The translations under genes were made by a program, and so were the position numbers. Shown piece after piece: positions 24,722-33,811 of a stretch of DNA of 64,000 nt (position 1 is its first letter; each line of letters starts with the position of its first letter). The stretch lies in the NCBI GenBank assembly GCA_964479445.1, contig CAYZMH010000005.1:1-64000 (forward strand), written 5' to 3'. This DNA comes from CAYZMH01 sp964479445. GTDB taxonomy: Bacteria; Bacteroidota; Bacteroidia; Bacteroidales; GCA-2748055. The notes under the pieces were generated by a model. The model made no database searches. It was given only the letters and a program-made list of their open reading frames with translations, and was not told the DNA's origin.

Positions 24722-26398
24722 ATGAAAAGACAATTATTCCAATCCGTATTCCCCTGGATCATACCGGTGTTGTTGCTGGGCGGTTGTAATTACGAGGAGA
24801 ATCTTGACTTCGACCGGGTATCGGATGAGGTGGAGATATCCCCGCAGGTTGTTGCTCCCCTGGCTTACGGGAATTTTACCCTGGAAGACCTGTTGCTTTC
24901 TATCGATTCCTCGGGATTGTTGGAACAGGACCAGGAGGGACTGCTGTACCTGTATTACACCGATACGGTATACTCCATTGATGCCGGCGAGATCATTCAG
25001 ATTCCCAATAAACTTACCACCGAGGCATTTATTGAATCCGATGTTAACATCCCGGGTTGGTTATTGAGCGATGTGGGAGATACGGTCTATTATACCAAGG
25101 AGAAGTCAATCGAATTTGAGATTGAATCGGGTGACCGGCTCGACAGTATCCTGATGAAATCAGGAATACTTAATATGCAGGTGACAAGTGAGTTTCACCA
25201 TGAAGGCTTTCTTACGATCACCAGCAGCAATGTGACCGATCCACAGGGAGATACCCTGGTGGAAACCATTATGATCAGTCAGGACGATGGAAATTTTTCC
25301 ACATCCCAGGACTGGGACCTTGACGGGTACCGTTTTGAAGTGGATGAGGAGTCGGGAACGGGTTATATCCGGGTCTATTTCAACCTGGCCCTGATCAATT
25401 CGGGTAATGACATCAATGCAGGGGAAGCGTGCAGTATCGAAATGAATTTCGAGGAGTTGGAGTTTTCGCACATTTACGGTTATATCGCAGACCGGGAAGT
25501 GCTCAATGAGAGCGGTGAACTGGCCATTGATCTCTATGACGAAGTGGCCGATATCATCAATGTCTATTTTTATGATCCGCAGTTCAACCTGTTTGTTCAC
25601 AACTCCTATGGACTGCCGGTGGAGATTGACCTGGCCAACGTGGAGGCCTATTCCGAATCACAGGGTGTGACCACGCCCCTGACTTTCAGCAACGATACCA
25701 TGAATCCTTTCGTGATCGGTGCACCCAGAGTGGGAGAGATCGGTTCCACTGTCACCACGGAACGATACATTAACCGGGAGACAAGTAATATCGATGATAT
25801 CCTGGCCACCTCCCCCAATCAATTTACATTCAATGTGATCGCTAACACGGGTGTGCCGGGAGCCGATCCGGTTGACCAGAACTTTGTGCTGGATACCAGC
25901 AAGATGACCATTGAAGCCGAAGTGGTCCTGCCCATGTGGTTGAAGACCGACGGGTACACCCTGGAGGATACGGTGGATCTTGACCTGGAGGGTGCCCTTG
26001 GGGACCTGGCTTTTATCGACACTGCCCGTCTGCGCATGAAATCGTATAACGAGTGGCCCCTCTCTATTGAGGTGCAGGTCTACTTCATGGATGACACCTA
26101 TACGCTGATCGACTCCATGTTCAGCGGGGAGACGGTGATCCTGGATGCAGCGCAGGTGGATCAGGACGGTGTGGTGGTAGAGAATCTGCTGGATACCCTG
26201 GCGGTGGATGTGGGGTACACGGGATCGGACCTGATGGACCTGGATCAGACCAAGCATGCGCTGATCAAGGCAAGGGCGATCACCACATCCGACGGGACGG
26301 AGTATGTTAAATTTTACAATGATTATACCCTGGAATTCAAATTTTCCGCTTTTGCCGATTTTACTATCAATTCGCGGGAGTTAAGTTCCGGTGAATAG
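24722..26398 (+). CDS. Hypothetical lipoprotein of the DUF3352/DUF5723 operon
   Basis: A 558-residue lipoprotein; family not recognised. The signal MKRQLFQSVFPWIIPVLLLG ends with the lipobox LGGC (Cys at residue 22). The mature protein is acidic and beta-rich, with alternating strands such as SIEFEIESGDRL, LTFSNDTMNPFVIGAPRVGE and DYTLEFKFSAFADFTI, consistent with several tandem beta-sandwich domains. Many strands of the pattern xVxLxxxG/DxLxDL suggest repeated modules. The gene follows the upstream stop by three bases and precedes the DUF5723 gene by 23, so the three are almost certainly co-transcribed. It may form a periplasmic or outer-membrane complex with its neighbours; that is inference. 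Confidence 0.75.
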   Translation: MKRQLFQSVFPWIIPVLLLGGCNYEENLDFDRVSDEVEISPQVVAPLAYGNFTLEDLLLSIDSSGLLEQDQEGLLYLYYTDTVYSIDAGEIIQIPNKLTTEAFIESDVNIPGWLLSDVGDTVYYTKEKSIEFEIESGDRLDSILMKSGILNMQVTSEFHHEGFLTITSSNVTDPQGDTLVETIMISQDDGNFSTSQDWDLDGYRFEVDEESGTGYIRVYFNLALINSGNDINAGEACSIEMNFEELEFSHIYGYIADREVLNESGELAIDLYDEVADIINVYFYDPQFNLFVHNSYGLPVEIDLANVEAYSESQGVTTPLTFSNDTMNPFVIGAPRVGEIGSTVTTERYINRETSNIDDILATSPNQFTFNVIANTGVPGADPVDQNFVLDTSKMTIEAEVVLPMWLKTDGYTLEDTVDLDLEGALGDLAFIDTARLRMKSYNEWPLSIEVQVYFMDDTYTLIDSMFSGETVILDAAQVDQDGVVVENLLDTLAVDVGYTGSDLMDLDQTKHALIKARAITTSDGTEYVKFYNDYTLEFKFSAFADFTINSRELSSGE

Positions 26399-26421
26399 CG
26401 CTAACCCAAGAATACAGATCT

Positions 26422-27852
26422 ATGAAATCTATTCTGAAACGATTCATCCCCGGTATCCTTCTGGCAGCTCTCCTTATGCCGGCGCAGGCCCAGAGTCCGA
26501 GCACCATGTATTTCATGCCCGGGGTTCCGCAGTCCAACCGCATCAACCCGGCCATTCAGCCAGGGTGTGGCTTTTACCTGGGTTTCCCCGGCCTGGCACC
26601 ATTGCGGGTGCAGGTATCCACCGGTAATTTGTCCATTGAGGACCTTGTTTTTTACAACTCTGACCTGGATTCCCTGATCACGTTCCTTCACCCGTTGGCT
26701 GACCGGGAAGCCTTCCTGGACCAGTTGGATCCGGTCAATTATTTGGTCACCGACCTGTCTGCCTCGCTGGCTTCTTTTGGTTTCAGGGCCGGCAAGAATT
26801 TTATATCGGTGGATGTCACTGCGCGCGTGGACGGTTCCGTCTCCTATCCATCACAGATGTTTAACCTGGTGATGTATGGTCTCGGGGAGGGGCAGACTGT
26901 TTCGCTGGATGGATTGGGAACAGATCTTCAGGCGTTTGACGAGGTCTCGCTGGGATGGTCACGCAGCATCCTTCCCAACCTGGATGTAGGGGCGCGCGGT
27001 AAGGTATTATTCGGCATTGGTTCCATGACCAGTACGCGCTCGGAGCTCGAGGTTACTGCATCGGAAGAGGCCTGGAACATTCAATCGGATATGCGCTTCA
27101 ATGCCTCATTCCCGTTTGCTGATATCACCTATGGCGAGGAGGGTTTTCCCGATTCAGTAGCTGTTGCAGGGGATCTTTCCGGCAATTTTGAACCGGGGAG
27201 CATACCCCGTTACGTATTTAATTTCAATAATCTCGGACTGGGATTGGATGTAGGGGTTAATTACCGGCCATTCCCGGAACTCAGGGTCAGTGCCTCGGTG
27301 CTGGACCTGGGATATATCAGGTGGGAAGAGGGAGTTCATGAAGTGGCCCTGGAGATGGATTACGATTTTGAAGGGATCGAGGTAAATCCTTTCCAGGAGA
27401 TGGGAGATCCCGCCGGGGAGATATTGGACAGTCTGCAGCAGTTCGTGGATTTTTCATCCGGGCAACCTTTCACGAGCCGGTTGAATACCAAGATCCTGGC
27501 AGGAGTGGCCTACTATCCCATCGAGAAGATCGGGTTCGGGGTGTTGTCCCGGACCGACTTCATGGGTGAGACGGTTTCCCAGCGGTTCACCGGAAGCGCC
27601 AACCTGACTACCGGGCGGTTTATCAACCTGTCGCTCTCCTACACCTATTCCAGCTTTTATGCAAAGAACCTTGGGGCGGGCATATCGTTCAATGCAGGAC
27701 CATTCAATTTATACCTGATCTCCGACAATGTACTGAACACTGTATTCTGGCCTCACCAGGCATCTACTATGAACCTTTGGTTCGGACTCAACCTCTGTTT
27801 CGGTTACAACAGGGATAAACCGGAGTATAAGGATAAACCGCTGGTTTTATAG
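26422..27852 (+). CDS. DUF5723 family outer-membrane-type protein
   Basis: A 476-residue exported protein matching the DUF5723 family of Bacteroidota. The signal peptide is MKSILKRFIPGILLAALLMP, cleaved after AQA. The mature part starts with the family-typical TMYFMPGVPQSNRINPA, and is otherwise a long run of alternating beta strands rich in aromatic residues and glycine (LSLSYTYSSFYAKNLGAGIS near the end). This is the pattern of an outer-membrane beta-barrel related to FadL/PorV-like proteins, but the fold is inferred. It closes the three-gene operon starting at 21959. Function is not established. Confidence 0.8.
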   Translation: MKSILKRFIPGILLAALLMPAQAQSPSTMYFMPGVPQSNRINPAIQPGCGFYLGFPGLAPLRVQVSTGNLSIEDLVFYNSDLDSLITFLHPLADREAFLDQLDPVNYLVTDLSASLASFGFRAGKNFISVDVTARVDGSVSYPSQMFNLVMYGLGEGQTVSLDGLGTDLQAFDEVSLGWSRSILPNLDVGARGKVLFGIGSMTSTRSELEVTASEEAWNIQSDMRFNASFPFADITYGEEGFPDSVAVAGDLSGNFEPGSIPRYVFNFNNLGLGLDVGVNYRPFPELRVSASVLDLGYIRWEEGVHEVALEMDYDFEGIEVNPFQEMGDPAGEILDSLQQFVDFSSGQPFTSRLNTKILAGVAYYPIEKIGFGVLSRTDFMGETVSQRFTGSANLTTGRFINLSLSYTYSSFYAKNLGAGISFNAGPFNLYLISDNVLNTVFWPHQASTMNLWFGLNLCFGYNRDKPEYKDKPLVL

Positions 27853-27965
27853 TTCCCGGTGTGGTAAGAGGCGTTGTGTTTTGCGAAGACCGTGACACCC
27901 CTCGGGATTAAACGGGTGGCAACGTATTGCCCTCAGGAGAGAGTGCTGAATAGTCGGTCGTGTGG

Positions 27966-28541
27966 TTAATGGTCCTTTACGTAGCGCTCTGCTTCGCTTA
28001 GATCTTCCGGGCGGTTTATATTCAAAAACCAGTGGTCTTTGACCTGGAGTGACAGTCTCTCCGTGGAGAGGAGGGTGGTTCCGGTATCTTCCAGCGCGTC
28101 TGTTATTTTCCGTCCACCTTTCCTATATTGTTGATCCAGATGGGTGACCAGGTCTGTGTGGTAGATTCCGCAGAGCGGCTGTACCTGTTGTCGGTGAACG
28201 GGCAGGGTTGCCGGTGAATGAAATCGTTGAAGCAATTCTTCCAGGAGGGCAGGCGGCACAAAAGGCATATCGCAGGAGAGCACGATCGTTTGCTCGTGCC
28301 TGCAATAAGGAAAGCAGGAGATGAGTCCGCCCAGTGGTCCTTCCCCCGCTTCCCGGTCGGGGATGCGCCTGTAACCCCTGAATTCGGGCAGATCATCGCC
28401 GGCACTAATAAGGATATCCGAAGAGAGAGATTCCAGTTTATCAAGTGCAATTCCTGCCAGGGTCTTCCGGTCAAGAAGGATCGTGCGCTTGTCTGTGCCC
28501 ATCCTGGAGCTCTTTCCGCCTGCGAGCAATATTGCGCTCAC
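27966..28541 (-). CDS. mobA: Molybdenum cofactor guanylyltransferase (MobA-like)
   Basis: A nucleotidyltransferase of about 191 residues. The signature LLAGGKSSRMGTDK begins four residues after the proposed GTG start at 28541, as in MobA proteins; SCDMPFVPPALLEEL and the late NINRPEDL motif complete the family pattern. MobA joins GMP to molybdopterin. The ATG at 28628 is also open but would overlap mlaF by 65 bases, so the GTG is preferred; this is uncertain. No other molybdenum genes are visible, so a related nucleotidyltransferase role cannot be excluded. The gene is the last of the mlaE-mlaF-mobA run. Confidence 0.78.
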   Translation of the reverse strand: MSAILLAGGKSSRMGTDKRTILLDRKTLAGIALDKLESLSSDILISAGDDLPEFRGYRRIPDREAGEGPLGGLISCFPYCRHEQTIVLSCDMPFVPPALLEELLQRFHSPATLPVHRQQVQPLCGIYHTDLVTHLDQQYRKGGRKITDALEDTGTTLLSTERLSLQVKDHWFLNINRPEDLSEAERYVKDH

Positions 28542-28563
28542 GGACCCGGTATGGGTGAGTTTT

Positions 28564-29316
28564 TCAGGAATGGGGTTTGATTTGTTGAGCCAGGTTGGTG
28601 GCAAATACGAAATTATTAAGTGCTTCATTCTTTGTATGAAGAATTTCGTTCTTGTTGCCCTCCCAGCATTTACATCCCTTGTAGATATAGACCACGTTGT
28701 CGCCGATCTCCAGTACGGAGTTCATGTCGTGGGTATTTACCACGGTGGTGATGTCGAACTCCTCGGTGATCTCCTTGATGAGTCCGTCGATCACGATACC
28801 GGTCTCGGGATCCAGTCCGGAGTTTGGTTCATCGCAGAAGAGGTACCTGGGAAAGAGGGCAATGGCACGGGCAATGGCGGCCCTTTTTTTCATTCCACCG
28901 CTGAGCTCGGAAGGAAGAAGGTGGTTGACATTTTTCAGTCGGACTCTTTGCAGGCAGAAGTTTACCCGGTTTTCCTTCTCCTGCCAGCTCATTTTGGTGA
29001 ACATATTTAGCGGAAACATGATATTTTCCTCGATGGTAAGCGAATCAAAGAGGGCCCCGCCCTGGAAGAGCATGCCCATCTCTTTGCGGATGGCCATTCG
29101 CTCTTTTGTGGTCATGCGGGTAAAGTTCCGGTTGTCGTACCAGATCTCCCCGCTGTCTGTTTCCAGCAGTCCCACGATAGACTTAAGCAGTACGGTTTTA
29201 CCCGATCCGCTTCGGCCGATGATCAGGTTGCATTTCCCCTTTTCCAGGGTTACCGATACATCGTTCAGTACGTATTCGTTCTCAAATTTTTTATATACGT
29301 TGTTTACCCTGATCAT
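28564..29316 (-). CDS. mlaF: MlaF-type phospholipid transport ATPase
   Basis: A 250-residue ABC ATPase of the Mce/Mla group, which drives phospholipid movement between the two membranes. Walker A is GRSGSGKT, the signature LSGGMKKR, and Walker B FCDEPNSGLDPETG; the LSGGMKKRAAIARA and NSGLDP combination is typical of MlaF. The ATG at 29316 (MIRVNNVYKKFENEYVLND) is chosen because it overlaps the permease stop by four bases (ATGA) and matches the family start; an open frame continues further upstream inside mlaE. The MCE-domain (MlaD) partner is not in the window. Confidence 0.9.
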   Translation of the reverse strand: MIRVNNVYKKFENEYVLNDVSVTLEKGKCNLIIGRSGSGKTVLLKSIVGLLETDSGEIWYDNRNFTRMTTKERMAIRKEMGMLFQGGALFDSLTIEENIMFPLNMFTKMSWQEKENRVNFCLQRVRLKNVNHLLPSELSGGMKKRAAIARAIALFPRYLFCDEPNSGLDPETGIVIDGLIKEITEEFDITTVVNTHDMNSVLEIGDNVVYIYKGCKCWEGNKNEILHTKNEALNNFVFATNLAQQIKPHS

Positions 29317-30056
29317 TGCAATAACAGGTTTGTGAGTACGAGATTGGCGAGAAGAATCAGGATGCTGCTCTGGACCACAGCGCGCGTGCTGGCTTTTCCC
29401 ACCTCTATGGCTCCACCTTCCACGAAATATCCGTGGAACGAAGAGACTGTGGTGATAATAAATGCGTAGAATGCTGTTTTGGTGAGGGCGTACCATACGT
29501 AATGGGGATAGAAGACATACTGGATGCCGTATATATAATCGTTTGGGGGGATCACATCTCCCACTACGCAGGAGAGATATCCCCCCAGTAATCCCACAAA
29601 GATGCTCAGCAGGCAAAGAATGGGAAAGAAGAAGACGGTGGCGATCACTTTAGGTAGGATCAGGAAGCCGGCCGAATTGATCCCCATCACATCCAGGGCA
29701 TCGATCTGTTCGGTGATCCGCATCATACCGATTTCGGAAGCGATGCTCGAACCGGCTTTACCGGCAAGGATCAGGGCCACCATGGTGGATGAAAATTCAA
29801 GGAGCAGGGAATCCCGCACCGTCACACCGATCAGGTACCGGGGCAGCCATGGATTTTCAATGTTGTAATTGGTCTGGATCGTAATGACAGCCCCTACGAA
29901 GAGGGAGATGATCACAACAATGCCAGATGAGTTGATACCCAGTTTGTCTATCTCACGGATGGTTTGCCGGTAATAGATCAATCTCCGTTCTGGTCGTGCA
30001 AATACCCGGCCTATCAGTTTAATATATCGGCCTATGTTATAAAGGGCCCGGATCAT
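29313..30056 (-). CDS. mlaE: MlaE-type phospholipid transport permease
   Basis: A 247-residue permease of the MlaE/YrbE family, the membrane partner of MlaF in asymmetry maintenance or phospholipid trafficking. It has an amphipathic N-terminal helix and about five hydrophobic segments; the VALILAGKAGSSIASEIGMMRITEQIDAL region is the family landmark (EIGxMxxTEQIDAL). The ATG at 30056 is chosen; upstream in-frame TTG codons are not plausible. A perfect promoter element ends six bases before this ATG. It is the first gene of the mlaE-mlaF-mobA run and divergent from manC. Confidence 0.92.
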   Translation of the reverse strand: MIRALYNIGRYIKLIGRVFARPERRLIYYRQTIREIDKLGINSSGIVVIISLFVGAVITIQTNYNIENPWLPRYLIGVTVRDSLLLEFSSTMVALILAGKAGSSIASEIGMMRITEQIDALDVMGINSAGFLILPKVIATVFFFPILCLLSIFVGLLGGYLSCVVGDVIPPNDYIYGIQYVFYPHYVWYALTKTAFYAFIITTVSSFHGYFVEGGAIEVGKASTRAVVQSSILILLANLVLTNLLLQ

Positions 30057-30062
30057 GGGTTT

Positions 30063-30070
30063 CAAATTTA
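30063..30070 (-). promoter_or_regulatory. -7 element very close to the mlaE start
   Basis: On the minus strand this reads TAAATTTG and ends six bases before the ATG at 30056. If used, the transcript starts at or beside the start codon. Confidence 0.5.
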
Positions 30071-30134
30071 CGAATTATTAAAGCCCTGCCCTATAAAACA
30101 AACGAATTGATGAACTTGTTACGGGAATAACTTG

Positions 30135-30142
30135 TATTTTTG
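30135..30142 (+). promoter_or_regulatory. -7 element for manC
   Basis: TATTTTTG, a perfect TAnnTTTG match, ends 21 bases before the ATG at 30164. An in-frame TTG at 30140 overlaps this element, so it cannot be the start. Confidence 0.6.
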
Positions 30143-30163
30143 ATAGAGAAAATCTTTCCCTGT

Positions 30164-31258
30164 ATGGAAAATAACAATTTTTGTGTCATAATGGCCGGTG
30201 GAGTGGGAAGTCGCTTCTGGCCCCTGAGTCGTTCGAATCATCCCAAGCAATTCATTGATATACTTGGAGTAGGAAAAACCTTGATACAGCTTACCTATGA
30301 GCGCTTCACCAGGATCATGCCGGAGGAGAATATCTACATTGTCAGCAACCAGGAGTACGAGGGTCTTATCAGGGAACAACTACCTGGGTTGCCGAAAGAG
30401 AATATCCTGTTGGAGCCCATGCGAAGAAATACGGCGCCCTGTATCGATTATGCCAATTACCGCATTGCTCAGCGCAATCCCAACGCCAACATCGTAGTTG
30501 CCCCATCGGATCATCTGATCGTGAGGGAGGAGGCTTTTTTGGAAAATGTACGGGAGGGATTGTCTTTTGTGGCAGCTAATGATGCCCTGCTGACCCTGGG
30601 TATCATGCCCAGCCGGCCGGAGACCGGGTATGGGTATATCCAGGCGGTTACACGTCCGGTTAAAGGATACGAAAAGCTGAATCTTCGCAAGGTGAAGACG
30701 TTTACAGAGAAGCCTGACCTGGAGATGGCCCGTATCTTTTTTGAAAGCGGGGAGTTTTACTGGAATTCAGGGATTTTCTTCTGGTCATTGTCTGCCATCA
30801 TGAAATCATTTAATGAGCATCTCCCCGAGGTGCATGCTCTCTTTGCAGAGGGAGTGGGGGTGTATGGCACAGAGAAGGAGGCGGAATTCATCAACCGGAC
30901 CTACGAAGGCTGTCGAAACATAAGCATTGATTTCGGGATCATGGAGAAGGCCGAGAATGTATTCGTTTTGGTATCGGACTTCGGGTGGTCCGACCTTGGA
31001 ACCTGGGGTTCATTATATGAGCAGTCGGCTAAGGATAAGCAAAAGAATGCCGTTAACGGGAAGCAGGTTTTTCTTTACAACACTTCCGGCAGTGTGATCA
31101 ATGTGCCCGATGACAAGCTGGTGGTTTTGCACGGACTGGAAGATTTTATTGTGGTTGAATCGGATGGAGTGCTGCTTGTATGCAAGAAGGAAGAAGAGCA
31201 ACGCATTAAACAGTTTGTTCACGATATCCAGGCAGAGTTGGGAGATGAACACATATAA
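30164..31258 (+). CDS. manC: Mannose-1-phosphate guanylyltransferase
   Basis: A 364-residue GDP-mannose pyrophosphorylase, which makes GDP-mannose for surface polysaccharides and glycoproteins. The nucleotide-binding motif is VIMAGGVGSRFWPLSR near the N-terminus (residues 8-23). A catalytic FTEKPDLEMA segment and the NSGIFFW signature follow. The protein ends after the beta-helix-like end of the nucleotidyltransferase half, so it lacks the phosphomannose isomerase domain found in long ManC proteins. It stands alone; its stop overlaps a terminator acting on the opposite strand. Confidence 0.92.
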   Translation: MENNNFCVIMAGGVGSRFWPLSRSNHPKQFIDILGVGKTLIQLTYERFTRIMPEENIYIVSNQEYEGLIREQLPGLPKENILLEPMRRNTAPCIDYANYRIAQRNPNANIVVAPSDHLIVREEAFLENVREGLSFVAANDALLTLGIMPSRPETGYGYIQAVTRPVKGYEKLNLRKVKTFTEKPDLEMARIFFESGEFYWNSGIFFWSLSAIMKSFNEHLPEVHALFAEGVGVYGTEKEAEFINRTYEGCRNISIDFGIMEKAENVFVLVSDFGWSDLGTWGSLYEQSAKDKQKNAVNGKQVFLYNTSGSVINVPDDKLVVLHGLEDFIVVESDGVLLVCKKEEEQRIKQFVHDIQAELGDEHI

Positions 31259-31290
31259 AAAAACCGCCTCATAGAACCCATGAAGCGGTT
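31257..31290 (-). terminator. Rho-independent terminator of the gld operon
   Basis: Read on the minus strand, AACCGCTTCAT and ATGAGGCGGTT (31290-31262) form an 11-base stem with one mismatch and a seven-base loop, followed by a run of seven Ts. It lies 26 bases after the gldN stop and overlaps the stop codon of the convergent manC. Confidence 0.8.
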
Positions 31291-31315
31291 GAAAAGTATT
31301 TGAATTAGTTTCACA

Positions 31316-32215
31316 CTAGTATTCCCATAGGTCGTGTTCCATACGGAACAACTCTTGTTTAATCTCTCTGGCTTCCATGAGTGCATCCTGACCTGTCAGG
31401 TAATCAAGGATAAACCGGTTTCCGTGAACGTTGGATTCAGCGGCAATGACGCTGGAGAACCTACGCTGGAAAAAGAGATCATCGAATGAAATTCGCTGGG
31501 CATCGTTTTTGGGGTTAAACACCGGATGGGTGGCAAAAATTCTTCGGCACTGCGGATAAGAGACAAAGAACGGAATGATCTTTTCAATTTCGGGCAGGAC
31601 CTGTCCATCCTGGGTGGTTTTGTTCTGAACGATCACCGGGGCGAGGGCCACGATACGGACCTTCATTTCGGAGTGTTGCTTGTCGAAGAACCACTTTTCT
31701 TTTACATATACCTGCTTGATATACGGTCCACGAACATCGATACGAAGCACTTCCCCGTTATCTCCAAATATGGTGTCGGCACCGATCGTCTGGTAGATCT
31801 GCTTCAACGTGGTGGGCTGGGAGAAAGGATTATTGAAGTTGTCCTTGAATGCATAGGGAGTGAGTTCCTCGGAGCGGATCCCTTCCATTAACAGCAGGTA
31901 CAGGCTGTAGCGATTACCGATCGGTTCAATCTCCGGGTAACGGAGGGGGTAGTTCATTCGTTCGCGGAGATCGATAATTCTCCACAGGTCTTTGGCCCAC
32001 ATCACATCGGCTTCCCGTATATGTGCATAGGGGACCGGTTTTTTCTCCGGTATGATATTTTCCCGTTCGTAAATGTCGGGGGGTACTTCCGCATTTTGCT
32101 GCTGGGCGGGAGCTCCGCCCGGTGACATGGTCGTATTGACCGGTTGCTGTGCAAATACAGCGGTTGAAAGGCCTGCACACATGATTAAAGTGAATAAATA
32201 CCTCATTGCCTTCAT
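31316..32215 (-). CDS. gldN: Type IX secretion system protein GldN/PorN
   Basis: A 299-residue periplasmic protein with a signal peptide (MKAMRYLFTLIMCAGLSTAV, cleaved after FAQ). The GldN/PorN landmarks are an early IYERENIIPEKKPVPYAHIREADVMW region and the WRIIDLRERMNYPLRYP segment. The family binds GldK/PorK lipoprotein to form the large periplasmic rings of the T9SS. It is the last gene of the porP-gldK-L-M-N operon, two bases after gldM, and is followed by a terminator. The alternative start at 32206 would still leave a signal peptide. Confidence 0.93.
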   Translation of the reverse strand: MKAMRYLFTLIMCAGLSTAVFAQQPVNTTMSPGGAPAQQQNAEVPPDIYERENIIPEKKPVPYAHIREADVMWAKDLWRIIDLRERMNYPLRYPEIEPIGNRYSLYLLLMEGIRSEELTPYAFKDNFNNPFSQPTTLKQIYQTIGADTIFGDNGEVLRIDVRGPYIKQVYVKEKWFFDKQHSEMKVRIVALAPVIVQNKTTQDGQVLPEIEKIIPFFVSYPQCRRIFATHPVFNPKNDAQRISFDDLFFQRRFSSVIAAESNVHGNRFILDYLTGQDALMEAREIKQELFRMEHDLWEY

Positions 32216-32217
32216 GT

Positions 32218-33789
32218 TTATCGGATTTTAATCGTAATATTATTCAGATCTCGTTTGACACCATCTGGTCCGATGGCTTTAATATCTTCAATGTATACTC
32301 GTTGTCCTGTTCGCATACCCCGGAATATCTCCTTCTGGGCAGCAGTGATCTTGTTGCTCTCGGATGCCTCGATACGGCTGATCCCTCCTGTCCCCATCAC
32401 GTTCACCTTAAATTCGGTAACGGTGAAATCCACTTCGAAGAGAAAATCTTCTGCTTCTGCCTCCACGGTCTGCAGCCGGGTAAGTTGTCCGAGCGACAGG
32501 ATCCCCTGTCCGCCAGGCAATCCTTCCACGGTAGCGGTTGGCGTGGGAAGGTTCAGTACCCGGAAATCCATCTCTCCCATGAAACGTTGGCTACCCTCCA
32601 CGTTGGCATATACACTGATGGTACTCTCTGTTTCACGGGGTCCGGGCCGAACCAGGTAGCTTCCGTCCCTCACTTTTTTCATGGTACCGGACGATATCCT
32701 GGGATCAAGGTTTTCTTCACCGACCCCTGATGCTGATACAGAAACCGGGTTGTCCACCCCCCGGTAAAAGACGTTCATTTTCGTTGGAGATACTACTGCA
32801 CTGGCCTGGGCGACGGTATAGGAAGCGGTAAACTGACGCTCGATCATCTGGCCGTCGTTGTCCAGCCTGATGGTTCCACCCCAGCTTCTCTCGCCAGTTG
32901 TGTTGGAAGTGCTGGTAAAGACCCCTTTTCCGCCTTCAACAGGCAGTGTAGTTCCGTTATCCAGAATTACATCGGGGGTGTTGGTGGAGTCGTAGGCAGC
33001 GAGGAAGACCTCCGCCCGGTACTCCTGTCCTTTAAACACATAGTTGGAGTTGGGCATTACCACGGGCTCCAGCACGTTGACCTTAAAGTCTTTGGCATCC
33101 ACCTGGTTCAACAGGTAGTTGATCATTTCTGACTCCACATTCCGCAGGTCGGCCTGCATACCGGAGAGTATGGTGATCACGGAAGCCAGGGGAAGGTGTT
33201 CGAAATTGTGGCTCTCCCAGGGTTCCGGCGGCTCGCCTGCTTTTTCAGCCGGATGGTCGTGAGTATCCAGGTTCCCTTCGATCGCGCTGATCAGCAGGTC
33301 ATACTGGCCATTGCTATTGTCGATCATATCGATCACATATTCCCGGTATGCTATGATCCGTTCTTTCAGTTCTGTTCCCTTTTTGTTCACGATCATGATC
33401 TCGGCCGGTGTATCGGTATTATCCTTAATCTCGACCAGTTTCAGGTCTACTTTACCATCAACCACTGCTTCGGGTTCTTTCACGCTTACGATTTCCACCT
33501 TGCATTCGTTCATGAAATCGAACAGTTCGTCGGAACGTTTTTTAACCTCTTCCGCCTTATTTTTCCAGTCTCCCACCTTTTCCGGGTTCTGTTGATAGGC
33601 AATCTGGAACCTGCTGTACAGTCCTTCGTTCTTAGCCGCGAAACTTTCAGTAGTCTGCACCAACCCTTCATCTACATTGACAAAAGCGTCCAGCACCTCT
33701 TTGGATACATTGAGTGCCAGCATAGCTGTCAGCACCAAATACATCATGCCGATCATCTTTTGTCTGGGGGTTTCTTTTCCGTGTCCCAT
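32218..33789 (-). CDS. gldM: Type IX secretion system protein GldM/PorM
   Basis: A 523-residue inner-membrane-anchored protein. A single helix lies near residues 12-32 (MIGMMYLVLTAMLALNVSKE), and the rest is periplasmic, folded into four successive domains in known GldM structures. With GldL it forms the proton-driven motor that powers type IX secretion and gliding. The N-terminal GKETPRQKMIGMMYLVLTAM and the conserved EVLDAFVNVDEGL match the family. It follows gldL by 22 bases. Confidence 0.95.
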   Translation of the reverse strand: MGHGKETPRQKMIGMMYLVLTAMLALNVSKEVLDAFVNVDEGLVQTTESFAAKNEGLYSRFQIAYQQNPEKVGDWKNKAEEVKKRSDELFDFMNECKVEIVSVKEPEAVVDGKVDLKLVEIKDNTDTPAEIMIVNKKGTELKERIIAYREYVIDMIDNSNGQYDLLISAIEGNLDTHDHPAEKAGEPPEPWESHNFEHLPLASVITILSGMQADLRNVESEMINYLLNQVDAKDFKVNVLEPVVMPNSNYVFKGQEYRAEVFLAAYDSTNTPDVILDNGTTLPVEGGKGVFTSTSNTTGERSWGGTIRLDNDGQMIERQFTASYTVAQASAVVSPTKMNVFYRGVDNPVSVSASGVGEENLDPRISSGTMKKVRDGSYLVRPGPRETESTISVYANVEGSQRFMGEMDFRVLNLPTPTATVEGLPGGQGILSLGQLTRLQTVEAEAEDFLFEVDFTVTEFKVNVMGTGGISRIEASESNKITAAQKEIFRGMRTGQRVYIEDIKAIGPDGVKRDLNNITIKIR

Positions 33790-33811
33790 AGAAATGGTGT
33801 ATTAGTTGATG

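Noticed and set aside
28542..28628. ATG at 28628 as the mobA start
   Set aside because: It would overlap mlaF by 65 bases and add residues not usual before the LLAGG motif; kept only as an alternative.
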